Part shown: in pieces, positions 1-12,800 of the stretch
Layout of the letters: each line of letters begins with the position of its first letter
Numbering within the stretch: the stretch's first letter is position 1
From: Zygnema circumcarinatum
Lineage: Eukaryota; Streptophyta; Zygnematophyceae; Zygnematales; Zygnemataceae
Reading direction: 5' to 3'
Assembly: GCA_037447605.1 (NCBI GenBank)
Contig: CM074805.1
Location: 2,256,340 to 2,320,339 of the forward strand
Length of the DNA stretch: 64,000 nt
Notes under the pieces: model-generated
Told to the model about the DNA's origin: nothing
The model's database searches: none
The model's input: the letters and a program-made list of their open reading frames with translations, nothing else
Translations under genes and position numbers: made by a program

Positions 1-3000
1 GAGGAGCGCAGTTCCTCGTTACTCTCTCGTTGCTAGTGAGCATGGGAGAGGGCCATCTGTCTGGCCCTGGCGTGACAATCGACTACGCCCAAGCTCTACG
101 CAAGGCGCTCGTGTTCTTTGAGGGGCAGCGGTCGGGGAAGCAGCCGGAGGGTGCTGGCTCTGCACCTTTTCGCAATCTGGCTTGGAGAGGGGACTCTGGA
201 CTTGAAGATGGCCGAGAGCAAGGTATAATCCGCCATAGAAAGTCACCTCCGTATGTTGGGAAAGGAGCGTTTTTATCTGAGTTGTCTTAAAATCAGCTTT
301 TGCCTTTTTTCACTCTTGAATTCTTTGGATGTCGTTTTCTGAGGTGACTAGCCAAGCAAAGTTTTACCTCCTTTTAAGCGGACGTTTCTGTCGCTCTTTT
401 TTATGAAGATCTCTCCCCTTTCAGCTCACATCAAGAATGCAAATGTGGCAAGGTTTCTCCGCAGGTGGTTGCTCGTGGGCTCAGTTGCACCCGCAAATGT
501 AAGGTGAAGTCGATATCACTAATTGTGAAGTCCTCTTCTTTGTTCCCTTCCTTCGGCAGGTGTTGATCTTGTAGGAGGGTACTATGATGCCGGTGACAAT
601 GTCAAGTTTGGGTTTCCCATGGCCTTTTCCATGACCATGCTTGCATGGTCACTCATTGAATATGGCGATCGAGTTCAGGCAATTGGAGAATTGGAGACTG
701 CCCTCTTTCATCTGAAGTGGGGCACTGATTACTTGATTAAGGCTCATACGGCACGCACTGAGTTATGGGGTCAGGTGGGCTTTTTCCTTACCTGCAGACG
801 TTCACTCCATAGCTCCTAATAGACTGCAGGCTAGTTGCTGATCTGCAAACGTTATGTTGCATACTTTAACATCATTAACTGCTCTCTGGACTATTGGGAG
901 CTATGAGATAGGTGAGGCTTTTTTGGATTGGTCTGTAGATCTAGGCTCAGCAGGGCACGAAGTTCAACCTACAAATCCAAGTTACTTGTTTGGTTGCTTA
1001 CATACCGTTAGTGGAAGTTCAGGACAGTCAATTCCTGAAACTCACTAAATTTCTTAATTTTGTGAGCAATCGGCAATGGGCATTATACGAGATTCGGCAT
1101 CAAACCTTTGAAATTCGTAGAGAGTCTGCCGTGCATCAGTCCCACCTTGCATGTTGTGCCTGCTTCATCTGTCAGGAAACGGTCCACAGATTCAGCATTT
1201 CATCTCGCGCTCTATTGTAGGTTGGAGATGCGGTTGACGATCATGCTTGCTGGATGCGCCCTGAAACCATGACAACACGTCGCACAGCATACAAGGTGGA
1301 TGCCGACAATCCTGGATCAGACCTCGCGGGTGAGACAGCGGCGGCAATGGCAGCGGCATCTATCGTATTCCGCAAGGATGCACAGTACTCTTCTTTGCTG
1401 CGCAAACATGCTGAGGAGTTGTTCTCATTTGCTACTCAATATCGAGTGAGACTCGCAACCTCTACGGCTGCATTCATAAAGTCGTTCTCATCGAGTTGCT
1501 TTGCTGATCTCTTCGATTTCGAAGCTTAACAAAGGAAGGAGATTACAGTATTCACCAAATCTTAACATTCCTGTTTGAATTGGTCACTGTTTCTGTTGAC
1601 AATTACGCTTTGTTGCATGCTCAAACTGGTCTTGGTCTGCGTCAACCATTGCGTACGTGCAATTTTAAATGCATCTGCCCTCTGCTTTTAGTGACTGTAT
1701 ACGCTTTTTAACCTAATGCCATCGATGGACAGAAAATTCAGTTTAGTTTTTATAGATTATTAAGGTATAGGGCCGCACATGCAAAATCTCACTGTCATCT
1801 GTGGGTACGACTTTGTTAGAGAGGTTAGTGATGGCAGTTCTAGTTCTTTTACTTATCATGCATTGCTTTATGGGTACAGGGCAATTACAGCGACAACATG
1901 TTTGCAGCGGATGGCTTCTATACCTCTTCCAGTGGCTATGGAGATGAGCTTATCTGGGCTGCAACGTGGCTATTCCGCTCAACAGGAGCTCCGCGCTATC
2001 TAAAGTTTGCAGCGGGTGACAAATCGTCACAATGGGGCTTGCAGAAGCAGCTTATGACAGAGTTTTCCTGGGACAATAAGGACTCTGGTGCCCAAATTTT
2101 GCTCACAGTGGTATACATCAATTTTTGCACTTAGTTGTTAGCGGTACATGCTTGATATCCTGCTTCATCTTGGCCTTCAGAACAGTGTTTCTTGAATTGT
2201 GACTCCTTCTAGCGCTTTTCTCCACATCGTCACAGATCCGTGCTCTTTCTAGAAGCCTACGGAAGCCACATCAGAAGCTGGCACATATTCACTGCATGTT
2301 CCCTTGCATGGTGTGGCAACAGCTAAAACTGCAAAACTCGGCAAGCATGGCCATTTACGATCCAGCATTGACCAAGTACCGTGCTTTGGCGGAGGGGTAT
2401 GTCTGCGCTCATGTGGAAATGACAGTACAACACACCGATGGTGAGGCACTTCTCGTGTTAAAGTGAATTTGTCTCCAGCTGTCTTGTTGCATTACTGGGA
2501 TAATCGCCTCACTTCACAGACGGATAGAATCACTTATGCACTTTAGGATGTAATTGACGTATCTATACCCTGCATTAGGAGAGGAGAAAGCGAGGCTATC
2601 ATAATTACTGCTGGTTTTCTATAGGGGGGGGAAGCAGTCGTCTACATTGAACGTTCAACAGGGTCATTTGCTGGTCGGTGAACTAGATCATGGTCTCTGA
2701 CTTCTTGCACATAGTTTTTGTCCATCGCTTGGGCAAATCCATGCAATAGTGGCAAAAAAAGTGAGGCCATTTGACAGATTTTGTCCGGAAATTTGTTTCT
2801 GCCAAACCCATTAAAGCAACAGTGCTTGATTTTTTATTGACTTCCATTTCATTTACAATGTCACTACCGCAGGAATCCACTTCTAGTTTCGAGGGGATAC
2901 GATTTAGAATTGGAGTTCCAATTTATTTCGAAGGAGAACTTGTTGATCGAGAGTGCTATCTTTCCTTTGCTGGCCGACATCTACCTGAAGGAGTACTCTG

Positions 3001-5252
3001 CCCTAACGCATAGCACGGGATTTTCCTTTGCAGATGGCCTCGTTTACGTCAGAGAATGGTTGCCTCTTCAATATGTTGCGACTGCAGCCTTCCTTGTGGT
3101 GCTGTATGGAGATTATCTTAGTCAAGCTGGCGAAAGCTTGACGTGTGGACATAACTCATACAGTTGGGAGAGCCTATATGATTTTTCAGCACGTCAGGTG
3201 AGTGCTGCAAGCTGTTTCTTTCTAGTGTAGATCAGGCTCTCTTTCCTTCCACCATACTCCTACATGGTAATTCTCACCTGGCCACACGTCTTCTTCTCGA
3301 ACATGCTGGATTTTTTTTTTGTTGGCCAGTGAAACAAGTGTTTGTGTTTTGAAGAGGATGTGCGTGATAGAATAGTACATCTACTTAACTATTTAGAACG
3401 AATGTACAGCTTCATACTTCACCCGAGATCAACAAGCAGAGTAACACTGTGTGATTTTCACTGTCTGTCACTTGTTTCGTGGGGGCCAAGGTATCGTACG
3501 TGCTGGGCAATAACACAGCAAGGCGGAGCTACATGGTGGGCTATGGACCTCTCTATCCCGAGCACCTTCACCATCGAGGTTCTTCCATTCCTGATGATGG
3601 ACAGCTTTACACATGTAAATCTGGCTATAAGGTGAACACGGCGGCAGGCATGAACCTTCACTCTTGTATGTTTTTGGTGGAGTATGATTTCTTGATGGAG
3701 CAGCTGCGAAGGTGGAGATTCCTCACACGCTGTGCTTTCCAATGCTGCAGTGGGTATTCAGCAAAGCTGCCGATCCCAACATCTTAGAAGGCGCGATTGT
3801 TGGAGGACCTGATATAAACGACAACTTTCAAGATAATCGAACGAACTTTGGACAATCCGAACCCACAACTTACATTAATGCTGCCTTCATTGGCGCGCTA
3901 GCGCGCCTAACTGCCGGTCGCACCCGCTACATTCCACCTCCTACGTCCATCCCATCCTTCCCATCTACTCCCCCTTCTCCAGTTGAATTGCCTCCGTCTG
4001 CAGACAAATGCTATTCTGTGCAAGTGTATCACGATGAGGATTACGGAAATGTGTCGAGTGGGGGCTTCATATCTGGCCAAATTAGCGACGGGGCATCATT
4101 TCAATTGGCGACAATGGAGCATCCCGCTGAGGGGTCAGAACGGGCGCTTTTGGTGGGGCCCTCTGATGCCCGGACTGCTTTCTACTTCTATCTCACGGTG
4201 AGCCCGTGTAACAGCAGAAATGCGTCTTTGGAACAACGCACTTCACATTGTAATCAGCATAGCAACGAAGCTTCTATTCCTCAGAGAGTAGTTCTTCAGA
4301 TTCCAAAGGGACGGATTCCACTAGCATGTCATGTTTCATTAGTCTAGCCAAGTGTGCCATGTATTGAGAACTGATGAATATTTGCCTCAACCTGGTGCGA
4401 CAGAGCTGGGCCCCACATGTCGTCATATCAGACGCTATGGTGGTCACTCTCCTCATGACAAGAGGCTGCATGGCCACGGCGGGCTTTGCGGGGCCGGAGA
4501 TTGCGCTTCAACTGCTAACATCAGAGGGGACCACTGAAGTGTGGGATGGATACCTTTGTGACTACATTCGTGCCGGAGATATACCACCAGACGGGTATCA
4601 GCGCGTCTGTCTGCCGCTGACAGGTGGCGGCCTTGGAGCAACCCCAGGGTCCCTGCTTGTTGGCTTGCAGTTTTCGTCCAAGGGAGGAAACGACTTTCCT
4701 GTGTTTATTGACGAGATCAAGATTGTGAGTTGTGCTGAGCCATGCGAAGAAGAACCCCGAATCCATCTCCCAGAAAGTGGTCCGCGAAACACCTCCGCAC
4801 CTCCTCTGCTCTCTCCTGCTGACAGCCCTGCGTTTTCCCCGCCTCTTCCTCAGCTCTCCCCCACGAGCCAACCTATTGAGCCCTTCCCTGCTCCGTTACC
4901 TCTCCAGACAGACTCCCTGCCGCAGGTTAAGGGTGCAGGACCTCTGGCCATGGTAGCTCAAGTACGTCCTATGTGGGCTGCTGGTGGTTCTTTGAGTGCG
5001 CAATATCAGGAGGTCACAGTCAACATCACAAACACCGACAGGAGGAGAAATGTTTTGGATGCGAGTCTTACATGCATCCACTTTGCGCCCACGAACTATT
5101 GGGGCATAGAGAATAGCTTGAGTTCTGGTGCATGCAACCTTCCCTCTTGGCAATTCCCGATCAGCCCCGGCATGTCTCGGACCTTTGGATACATTCAGAT
5201 CCTTGGTACGGCTGCTACTCTCATTATTGACAGCGTTAAACTTGGCACATAG
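1..5252 (+). CDS. Secreted GH9 endo-beta-1,4-glucanase (class C, CBM49), 5' partial
   Basis: Endoglucanase of glycoside hydrolase family 9, cutting internal beta-1,4-glucan bonds in the cell wall. The window opens inside a hydrophobic signal-peptide stretch (frame open from base 3), so the start codon lies upstream. Exons read by hand: <1-222, 560-774, 1221-1445, 1880-about 2107, about 2323-2440, 3034-3197, 3491-3631, 3751-4197, 4404-5252. Visible GH9 marks are [11 protein letters not shown] (catalytic Asp pair, about 580-612), the HHRGSSIP histidine motif (about 3570) and the general-acid region [14 protein letters not shown] (about 3845-3885). After the catalytic domain comes an about 200-residue beta-rich region ending in FIDEIKIV (about 4000-4730), then a Pro/Ser linker (about 4770-4960), then a CBM49-like C-terminus with VTVNITN, YWGIE and SRTFGYI. 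Acceptor 2323 and donor 2107/2110 are the least certain borders. Family assignment is secure; the middle domain is not typical of class C enzymes as I know them. Confidence 0.9.
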
Positions 5253-5976
5253 AACCAGCAAAGCTTGCACACGTGTCTTTACTCCGTACTGACTTCGCCC
5301 ACTTTTGGTCGGAATGTGTTGTACGGATGTCATGATGGCACTCATTTTAGGTCGTCTTCTTTGAATTGTTTCAAACTTTTGTTATTGTAGGGTACGAGTC
5401 GAGTGGCGTTCTTGTTGGAAGATTCTTATTCTTGATTTTAGTTTAATTCCCATTTGAAATTCGCTTGATTAGCACGTGACTCTCTCCAAGGAATATAGAG
5501 CTTCTGCGTGAGAGCCAGTTGTACAGTTGAACGTTGCAGCAACATATCAGAAACGCCATGTGTGTTGTCCATCCAGTGTGCAAGATTCCAAAAGTTTTTT
5601 CAAAAGTGCATCAGCATAGGACCCTCTGTCAGCAGGGATTGTGCGGAAAATACCTTGAACCGTAATGTGATCGCCAATGAAAAAAATTTCATACTGAGCG
5701 AGCATGAACCAGAGACTTACAAGATCTCTCGACAGAATCCACACCCAGTGAACTCGGGATTTAATCTGAAAACCGTCAGCTGTCGGCATGGATCACAATT
5801 GGCGAGGGATGGAAGCGAGGAGAAGCCACAGGCAATGGAGCTTTGCGTCACGACATGGTGTTGTTGGAACTTCACGCTGTCCTTTGGAGGCTTTCTTTCT
5901 TTCCCGGAGACAGAAGGGTTTCCCTCGCCGCCCTCTCCCGCCTGCACGGCCGGTCCATGTCCAGGTCCAGGTCCAG

Positions 5977-6005
5977 GGCAGGCAGGCAGGCAGGCAGGCA
6001 GGCAG
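5977..6005. repeat. GGCA tetranucleotide microsatellite
   Basis: About seven tandem copies of GGCA in the GC-rich region upstream of the histidine kinase. A similar GGCA run occurs at about 62876-62900. Confidence 0.85.
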
Positions 6006-6248
6006 TGCCTCCCCTAGGTCCAGCGCCCCCTTCCCCTGGCTGGGCCTCCCTCGTCCGCCACAAGGCGAAGCACCGCCCGCCGGCAGCGCTACATGCTTCC
6101 AGGTGCGCCGCGACTGTCCGCGCCCCCACGCAGTTCCACGGTTCCATGCGTGAGACCTAACCGCGGGATCACGTCATCTAGCGCCAGCAAGTGCTTTGCG
6201 ATGACGTCACACAATTTGGGAAACCGCCGTGGCAGGCGCTGGTCGTGC

Positions 6249-6260
6249 CGCCACGTGGCG
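6249..6260. promoter_or_regulatory. Palindromic G-box CGCCACGTGGCG
   Basis: Perfect 12-bp palindrome around CACGTG, about 600 bp upstream of the histidine kinase start codon. In plants CACGTG is the binding core for bZIP and bHLH factors (HY5 and PIF types). A second GCCACGTGGC lies at 6450-6459 and a partial GACGTGGCAGC at about 6334, so the element is clustered. Function is inferred from motif only. Confidence 0.45.
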
Positions 6261-6449
6261 CTCATCCGCGTTGCACGGCCAGCGGCGCCAGGTGGCAAGT
6301 TTGTCGGCTTGGCTCGTGGACGCGGCGCCTGCCGACGTGGCAGCAGCCGCCCCCGCACCGGCGCGCATTTCGTACAATTCGTACATGACTTAACTTTGTC
6401 GCGGCCTGCCTTCAATGATGCCGCGGCGTGTCGTAATGGAAGTGCGCGC

Positions 6450-6459
6450 GCCACGTGGC
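6450..6459. promoter_or_regulatory. Palindromic G-box GCCACGTGGC
   Basis: Second perfect CACGTG palindrome upstream of the histidine kinase, 190 bp downstream of the first. The pair, plus a half-match between them, suggests a real regulatory cluster and not chance GC-rich sequence, but no expression evidence is available. Confidence 0.45.
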
Positions 6460-6865
6460 AGCGGCGCTCTGGACCTTGTGCCAGGTCCGTACAGTGTCGC
6501 CATAATGGGCCGCGGCAGTCTGTACCATCATGATGGCCATGGAGGGAGGGAGTGACCTCTCATGCTGACTGTTCATGCTGCATGCATGGCATGGAGAATG
6601 GATGGGGTCATGCCGGGCGAGCTGTACGGATGGAGAGTTGCGGGGGCATTGGGCCTATGCCGCGGACCCGACCGCGGGGAGCGGCCACGTATGGCCAGGA
6701 GGGCCACCGCGTGGGCGCTATTTCAAAACAAGTACTTCTGTATTTGGCACGGAAATATTTTTGCAGGGTTGCCGGGTACCGGGTTCGAGTCATACTTTGT
6801 CGGAAATGTGAAAGGTGACGCGTAGGGGAGGGAGGCAGCGGGTAGCGCGAGGCGGGCGGGCGGCC

Positions 6866-9800
6866 ATGGCTGTGGAGGAGGCGGCCATGGACGCGGAGGC
6901 GGAGTCGGTGAGTGTGGGCGCTCTTGCCGCCTTGCTGCGGCGCTCGCTGGCGCTGCAGTGGGTGCTGTGCGCCGACACGTGGCGGGTGCTGCACGCGTCC
7001 TGCGGCGCCCTGCGGCTGCTGGGCCCTCCGCCCGCGCACGTGCGGCAGCTGGCGTTCCTGCCCGGCAGCGCGGGCGCGTGGGAGCGCATGGCGGCGCCCC
7101 TGCTGCGCGGGGAGGCGGAGACCGTCTCCTTCGCGGCGCAGCTGCGCTGGTGCGAGCGGCAGGACCCCGCCGGCAGACTGCGGGGAGGGGGCAGGGAGGC
7201 GGCCCGCGAGACGTGCGAGCACGAGCGGCGCGTGCTGCAGAAGGGCGAGGGCGGCGAGGCGCGTTTGGGGGGGAGCTGCGGCGTGCCGGCGCTGGTGGAC
7301 CTGCAGCTGCTGGAGCTTGAGGGGGGGCGCACCTACATTCTGGCCACGGGGCATTCCATGGCGGACTTGAAGCGGCTGCAGGTAAAGATCTTGCTGAAGT
7401 GCGGCTTGGAGGAATGATTACCTAGTGTTCGTTCGCTGGGATGAGACTCAGCTGTGCCCGGCTCAGCAGCTTGCTTGGAAGAGCTTTCTGGACGCTACCT
7501 CTAGGGAGAGGAGGTAGACGAAAAGGGGAGTTTGTAACACTAGGTAATGTCATCCTAAGGCAAAGTGACAGAAATGGCAGATGACTGGTTTCTTGGTAGT
7601 AGATTAATAACATCAATGATAGTCAGCCTTGCCTATGAACGATTTTGCTGAATTGCGTGACTATTCGCCATCTCGCCTAAGCGTGCCTTTTGAACACCAT
7701 CTGCACTAATTCACCTTACTTGAACTGGAAGGTTTTGCAAATCTTTCCCTAAAGACCCTATGCATCAACCGATGCATACGATCGTCAAATCGCACTTTTG
7801 ATCTGCCATTCGATGGTCCAAGAGTTGGACCAAATGTAAACAACTGTACCTGCTGGTGGAGATTTGTCTCCATGGCGTCATCATGCATAAAGAGCTGCCA
7901 ATTTTTTTCTGCCTTAAGGCCTCAGGGGCAGTGAGTTTTAAATAAGGAATAAATGAGTCATTGGCATTCAGTGAGGCCTAGCTGGGGGACTCACGTTTCG
8001 TGGATGGCGCGGGACTGTGAGAAGTACAAGATGCAATTCCGATTCTGATTATAGTTGTGTCATTCCTGGCATTTTTCAAGAGCCACGTCCAAATGTAGGT
8101 AATCAGCAGATTTCATGTTGGGAAATTTTGTATTTTGTATTCATCTTCGTCAATCCTGAACGATGTGACCATTCAACATTTGTATTTCACGAGGTGACTA
8201 AATTGCCAGTTGTCCACTCGATTCGACGGTTTGTAAATGTTTGAGGACCACACTCCTAACATCCTGCAGCTAACCCTTTTTCTTCTTTGAAAGTGCAGGA
8301 GTGTGCACAGACTGCAGCGCAATGTTTAGGCGAGGCGGAGCGCATGGATCCATTTCCTGCTTGCATTGGACGAGGGTGCGCGGAGGCCCCGACGACATCC
8401 CTTCAGGAGGAAGGGGCTGAACGAAAGGGAGTGCGAACATCTCCAAAGCCACCTCGTGCAAGTGCGAGGTGAGGAGGGTTTCCAACGTGGTCCGCTCCGC
8501 GTTGCGTACTCACTTATGCTTTCTCGCTCTCTCACAATGCAGTACACGCTCAGTGCGGGAAACGTGGCTCTGAGGGTGGAAGCAGGACATCGAGACTGTG
8601 CAGAGGGTGCGCGCCATGTGAGAGAGCAGCTGCGGATGATCGCTGGAAGGCTCTGCGGAGCGATGAGCGGCAAAACAGCGTTCAGCTGAATGTCGCGGCG
8701 GAGTTGCTAAGCAGACGGAGCACGAAGGAGGAGATGGAGAGTCTGCTGGACGCTGCAGGGCTGGGGGTGGTCAGGCTCGCGTCCCCGACCTCATGTGTTG
8801 CATACTGCAGGTGGGCAGAAGAGGAGAGCAGGGAGTGTGAATGCCCTTTCACTCAGAGTGACTATACTCGCTTGGCCTGAGCCTTTTTATCTGCTCAGAG
8901 GGGACCTCGGTGGGAGTCCTCGCGGTTTCAGCATTTAGCGTAAGATTGGAGGAGAGGGAGGCGGAGGTTCACGTAGCGTCTGACTGTGTTTTGCAGTGAA
9001 GGGGCAGCGAGAATGGTCGGCCTCCCGCGGGAGATGCTTCTCGACCGGCCCCTCCCGGACCTCATGGAGCCTGCATGTACGGCCGCCTTCCAGGTTGGCC
9101 CGAACTAAACCATAGACTTTGGGAGACTCACATTTTGGCATAGTGGTGAGGTGTGCGTATGGGATACATAGCCATCTCGAGCAATGCTGCCTCAAGGTCA
9201 GGGCTCATTCTTGAGGGGAGGGAGATGGGGCAGAGGGAGATGGAGAAGTGCGCAACGTCTGAAAGTGGGAGCCACGGCTGCGAAGTGCAGATGAGACAGG
9301 AGGGCGGGTCTTGCATATCCGTGTCCTTGAAATTCGTCCGCACGCCCTCACAAGGCAGCGACTCTGCCGCCTTTGTGACATGTCTGTTGACTGACATCAC
9401 TGTGCAGAAGGAGCTGGAGGTATGGCTCTCCTTCTTCACTTCCCTTTTGTGTTACATATTGGTTTTTGGTTTTCGTACTTGGGGCCTGTGGAAACTGGTG
9501 TGTTTGGCATTTTGGGTAGTCAACTATGGACAGCCGTAGCTCTTTCTGAAATAAGCGATGGAACACTATGAGACCGTTCACTGTAAGAATCGGTATGTCT
9601 AGCTTCTGTCTGTATGGCGGATTGGCTTGAGCATGGCTGATAGTAGAGGAAGTTTTGGACGGCGAGCGCAGGCTGGAACGGAAGAAGCCTTAAGTCTGTG
9701 CAGCAAAATGATAGAACCTTCAAGAGCGAGTAGTTCGGAAGGTTTCATGGTGGAGGACGGTCTCAAGGCGGCGTTGAACAATGTGGGAATTTTGCTCGAG

Positions 9801-12800
9801 AGGTATCGCCAGCTTTTTGAGCTGTACATGGTGAGGAAGAGGGGCCCTGCTCTCTTAAAAAAGAAATCCCTGTTTCTAGTTAAAGATCATGATCATTTTT
9901 TGTAGAATTCGCTTTGTTTGTTTCAAGGTAGTCTATTCCAGGAGAGGAGTAGGCTATCAAGGTAGCTGTAACTATGTCATTCCATGCATTTCCCATTGCC
10001 TGAACGTCCTGCTGATGGCTTCACAACCCTTATACCTAACACGTCCATACGGTCAGAGTTATATGCTTCCCATAAAAGGCAAGCTGCGGATGTACATATG
10101 TAGGTGTTCAAGCCCTATGTACACCGTTCCGTTAGATTCTGCCCAACTTATTCCATGCTCGTTCCCCAGGACACAGCTTAGGGGTTGGATTCTCCACGTT
10201 TTGTTGCTTTCGAGTCTCGTCACGACCTACAAAGGGTGGGATCAAACCCACTAGGACATTGCGGATATTTCGAAATGGACTGCTGCGTGATGATGGGTTT
10301 AGCTTTGATACCAGTGTAACGAATCCTTCTCGCTGCAGCGGTCAAACCCAGATAGAGAAGCGTTTTGTGCTTGCAAGTGAGTCGCCTTGCGCTTGCTCTG
10401 ATAGGGCCCCTTGTTCAGGCCCCCGTGCTTTTGTACGACGACAAGCGGCGCGTGTTGGACTGCAACAAGGCGGCGCTGCGCATCCTCCATTTGGAGAGCA
10501 AACGCGACATTGTGGGCGCGCCCAGCAGCAGCCTCTTCCCCCTCCGGCAGCCGGACGGGACCCTGTCAGTGGAAAAGTCCCGCAGCGTGCGCGACGCATA
10601 CATGCAGCCTGGCAACCACTGCCAAATCGAGTGGACGTATCAGCTGAAGGATGGCACGCTCGTGCCAACCATTACGCAGGCTATGGTGGGTCGGGGTCCT
10701 TTCCTTATGAAGGCAATTCTTGGATGAAAAAGGTATTGCAGCAAGTCGTGCTTGTTTCCTAAGCGTCTCGATCAGCAAGAGGGGTGTCTCAGTTCGTGCT
10801 TCGGGATTTTTCTCTAACTTTTGACATGGTGCGAAACGTGTACAGTTTCTGCGGCTTCAAGGTAAGGAGGTGTACTTCTGCATTTGGCACGATCAACGAC
10901 AGGCTCGCCGCGCGGAGGAGGAGCTGCGCGCCTCAAAGGAGCAGGCGGAGGCAGCGAGCCGCGCAAAGAGCGAGTTTCTGGCCAACATGAGCCATGAGAT
11001 TCGCACTCCCATGAATGGTGGGCCTTTCGCCCTCACCTGCTCCTCTCCTTCTCGCCCTCCCACTCCTTTCCAATGCCGATTCCCCTCGACCCACCTCTTG
11101 TGCCCTATGCCAATGTCAGCAAGCAAGCCATCTATGGAGTGGGCTCAAATGCTCGGATGGGTTGAAACTTCGTCACTTGCACTGCTGAAAAGATCAGGCT
11201 TTTGTGAACTTTCGGTTTTTGCCTCTCACAGGCGTCTCTTTCGGTTGCTGCCTGTCGTCCTTTTCCTGAAGTTCCCCTTTGGAATCATTTGAGTGCATGT
11301 GGAAACTGTTGCGATTTTGGATGCGTTCAAATCCGACATGCTTTCAAATCAGACTTCATAGTCGTCAAATCTGCGTTTGTCTCTCGAAAGCAAGCCCCGG
11401 ACTATCCACCCTAGAACGGACCCAACAAAGTGCCTCCACGTCTCCTCCTCCTCCTCCTCCGTCCTCCTCCCCCCCTCACCGCTCTTCTCTTCTTCTCTTC
11501 TCTTCTTCTCTTCTCTTCTTCTCTTCTCTTCTTCTCTTCTTCTCTTCTTCTCTTCTCTCCTTCTTCTTCTCTTTTCTTCTTTTCTTTTTTCTTTTGTGTC
11601 CGGGTGCGCGCAGGCGTGATCGGCGTGGCGGACCTGCTGATGAAGACAACATTGACTGCGGAGCAGTGTGCTTATGTTGACATAATCCGGTCCTCGGGGG
11701 ACAGCCTTCTGCGCATCATCAGCGACGTGCTTGACCTGAGCAAGATCGAGTCGCACAACCTCGCGCTGGAGAGTCTGCCCTTCGCCTTCCGCGCGTTGCT
11801 GAGGGAGGCAGTGGCGCTGCTGGAGGTCGTCGCGAGAGAGAAGGGGCTGCAGGTAGAGAGAGAGAGGCTGGGCACAACAGCATTCTAGGGACAAGATGAG
11901 GAGAAACATAAAAAAATAAAGTACTTCAGAACAAGAAGAATGGGAAGAATGGAAATCTGTCCTGACGAATGTTTTTCTGGATGGGGTTCTCACCCTGCTT
12001 GGTGTGGCTTGGCGATGTGCTGCTGCAGTTGATAAGCGAGTGCGACCGGGCTGTTCCGGAGTGGGTGTTGGGGGATCCTGCTCGCATTCGGCAAGTGCTG
12101 CTCAACCTCATCTCCAATGCCATCAAGTTCACGCACAGGTGAGCAGGCATGCCCTCTTCTCGAAACCATGCCAAGCTGAGACCACCTTTCTGTCGTGCCT
12201 CAGAGTCGGAGTTCACCTGAAATTACAATGTTAGACCGCTGGAACAATTCGCAGCCCCTTCTCTCTAACTTAACAGTGCCCTGTTGGACTTCCTTCTCCC
12301 TAGGTAGTAGTGAGTATTGAATGAGAGTATATAGCACGTGCTAGGAATGATGCACTACCACTACCACTACCACTACCACTACCACTACCACTACCACTAC
12401 CACTACCACTACCACTACCACTACCACTACCACTACCACTACCACTACCACTACCACTACCACTACCACTACCACTACCACTGCCACTACCACATCCGAC
12501 AGAGGAAGCGTGTGTTTCCATGGCGTGGCGGGCGGCAGGGGGCGCGTGGAAGTGAAGGTGCGGCTGGCCAGCGCGGAGGAGCGCGCGAGCACCCTCGCGG
12601 AGGGGGAGGGGGCGGGAGGGGGAGGGGGCCTCGCGCTGCACGTGGCGGTCAAGGACACGGGGGTCGGCATCTCCGAGGAGGCCAAGAAACGCCTCTTCCA
12701 GGCCTTCATGCAGGTGCGGATGGGAGGAGAGAGGGAGGGCAGAGGCGCTGCTTTAGGGCTGCCACTGTGAGGGAGACTTGTGCAGCTGCGGAGAAGCAGG

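Larger units (their letters stand above)
5253..6865. other. Intergenic region, GH9 3' side and GC-rich promoter of the histidine kinase
   Basis: The first 600 bases are AT-rich and probably hold the GH9 3' UTR. From about 5900 the sequence is strongly GC-rich up to the kinase start codon at 6866. It contains a short GGCA tandem (5977-6005), a GGTCCA triplet run just before it, and several ACGTG elements (6249-6260, 6331-6345, 6450-6459). Open frames here overlap on both strands, have no recognisable domains and lack plausible splice structure, so I call no gene. Confidence 0.55.

Noticed and set aside
6608-7354. Long minus-strand open frame (248 codons) opposite the first histidine kinase exon
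   Set aside because: Very GC-rich antisense frame with Pro/Arg/Ala bias and no domain; a mirror of the real PAS exon on the + strand.
11349-11993. Minus-strand frame rich in Arg, Glu and Lys
   Set aside because: Antisense translation of the polypyrimidine tract and the adjoining kinase exon; low complexity without a family.
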